From contig NW_027478396.1 of the NCBI RefSeq assembly GCF_051014685.1, positions 558,001 through 622,000 on the forward strand: 64,000 bases of DNA, written 5' to 3'. The translations under genes and the position numbers were made by a program. Every line of letters begins with the position of its first letter. Position 1 is the stretch's first letter. The notes beneath the pieces were generated by a model, which saw nothing but the letters and a program-made list of their open reading frames with translations, searched no databases and was not told the DNA's origin. This document shows positions 63,881 through 64,000 of the stretch, in pieces. This DNA is from Ptiloglossa arizonensis (lineage: Eukaryota; Arthropoda; Insecta; Hymenoptera; Colletidae).

Positions 63881-64000
63881 GACAGCAGAAACTCGCCCGA
63901 TTACAATGGTATGTGTACTTTTCCCCTAGGCCATGCCAGTTATTGGTTTGGAGTATCAGACTTGCGAAAATTTTGATGGTTTCTCATGCATTCCTTAACT

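Larger units (their letters stand above)
1..64000 (+). repeat. 177-bp satellite DNA tandem array (whole window)
   Basis: A single satellite family fills the window head to tail. The motif CTCGCGAACGG recurs every 177 bp (142, 319, 496, 673 and onward), and the last clear copy is at 63,838, which gives 360 complete monomers with a net loss of only 24 bp. All monomers point the same way and nothing else interrupts them. A consensus I assembled by eye is 177 bp, 73 G+C (41%), with 10 CpG. Fixed landmarks in most monomers are CTCGCGAACGG, CTCGAG (XhoI site), CCTAGG (AvrII site), TATCAGAC, GCGAAAATTTT and TTCTCAACCATTCC. Such arrays are typical of eukaryotic centromeric or pericentromeric heterochromatin; that location is inferred. 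I do not recognise the family by name, and monomer length alone does not identify the species. Confidence 0.98.

Noticed and set aside
1..64000. CRISPR-like regular spacing of repeats
   Set aside because: The entire 177-bp unit repeats with no unique spacers, so it is a tandem satellite and not a repeat-spacer array.
1..64000. Embedded transposon, LTR, rRNA or tRNA gene, telomere repeat, or inverted array segment
   Set aside because: I followed the CTCGCG landmark through the window; the phase never jumps by more than a few bases and orientation never flips, leaving no room for an insertion. No terminal repeats or telomere-type runs were seen.
1..64000. Mammalian alpha satellite (171 bp)
   Set aside because: The monomer is 177 bp with different landmark sequences, no canonical CENP-B box and undepleted CpG.
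1..64000. Assigning a host species from the 177-bp length
   Set aside because: Several unrelated plants and animals have satellites of about 170-180 bp. Length without a sequence match is not diagnostic.
1..64000. Promoter or terminator signals in the T-rich TTTTTCCCC segment and the hairpin
   Set aside because: They occur in hundreds of copies with no associated gene, so they are better read as satellite sequence features.

Overview
The whole 64 kb window is one uninterrupted tandem array of a single satellite DNA family. The monomer is 177 bp, counted directly from the spacing of the motif CTCGCGAACGG at 142, 319, 496, 673 and onward. From 142 to 63,837 there are 360 head-to-tail monomers averaging 176.9 bp, all in the same orientation. 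I found no protein-coding gene, RNA gene, transposon, CRISPR array, promoter or non-satellite spacer. The short open frames on both strands are by-products of the repeat: 177 = 3 x 59, so a frame open in one monomer stays in register in the next. An array like this points to a eukaryotic chromosome, most likely centromeric or pericentromeric heterochromatin, because the monomer is close to nucleosome-repeat length and there is multi-level higher-order repeat (HOR) structure. Neither species nor kingdom can be fixed from the sequence. The consensus is about 41% GC and is not CpG-depleted (10 CpG per monomer against about 7.5 expected), which argues against a heavily methylated vertebrate satellite. 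A plant or an invertebrate is equally possible.

Layout. (1) 1 to about 5.8 kb: divergent, older-looking monomers with only weak short-range periodicity (a 5-monomer echo at 171/1056). (2) About 5.8-12.4 kb: a patchwork of monomer subtypes with short shared modules, plus the first CCAGCG-type and 1-bp-deleted monomers. (3) About 12.5-13.9 kb: a clean 4-monomer tandem duplication. (4) About 14-31 kb: an HOR domain of irregular unit length, with copies offset by 2,301, 4,776 and about 5,839-6,546 bp and local expansions of 1, 3, 4 and 7 monomers. (5) About 31-38 kb: monomers rich in 1-2 bp deletions, with 3-, 6- and 11-monomer duplications. (6) About 38.7-58.3 kb: a second HOR family with units of 5, 6, 8, 9 and 10 monomers, including a 15-monomer duplication and a roughly 4.4 kb segmental copy offset by exactly 7,965 bp. 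(7) 48.3-51.4, 58.4-61.2 and 61.2-63.9 kb: three copies of a 16/17-monomer (2,832/3,009 bp) unit that runs off the right edge.

Divergence and length variation fall sharply from left to right. Right of about 38 kb every repeat offset I measured is an exact multiple of 177, and the copies differ at only a handful of positions per kilobase or fewer. The simplest reading is an array edge on the left grading into a recently expanded, actively homogenised core on the right. All subtypes, unit boundaries and offsets were read by eye; no alignment or database search was run.
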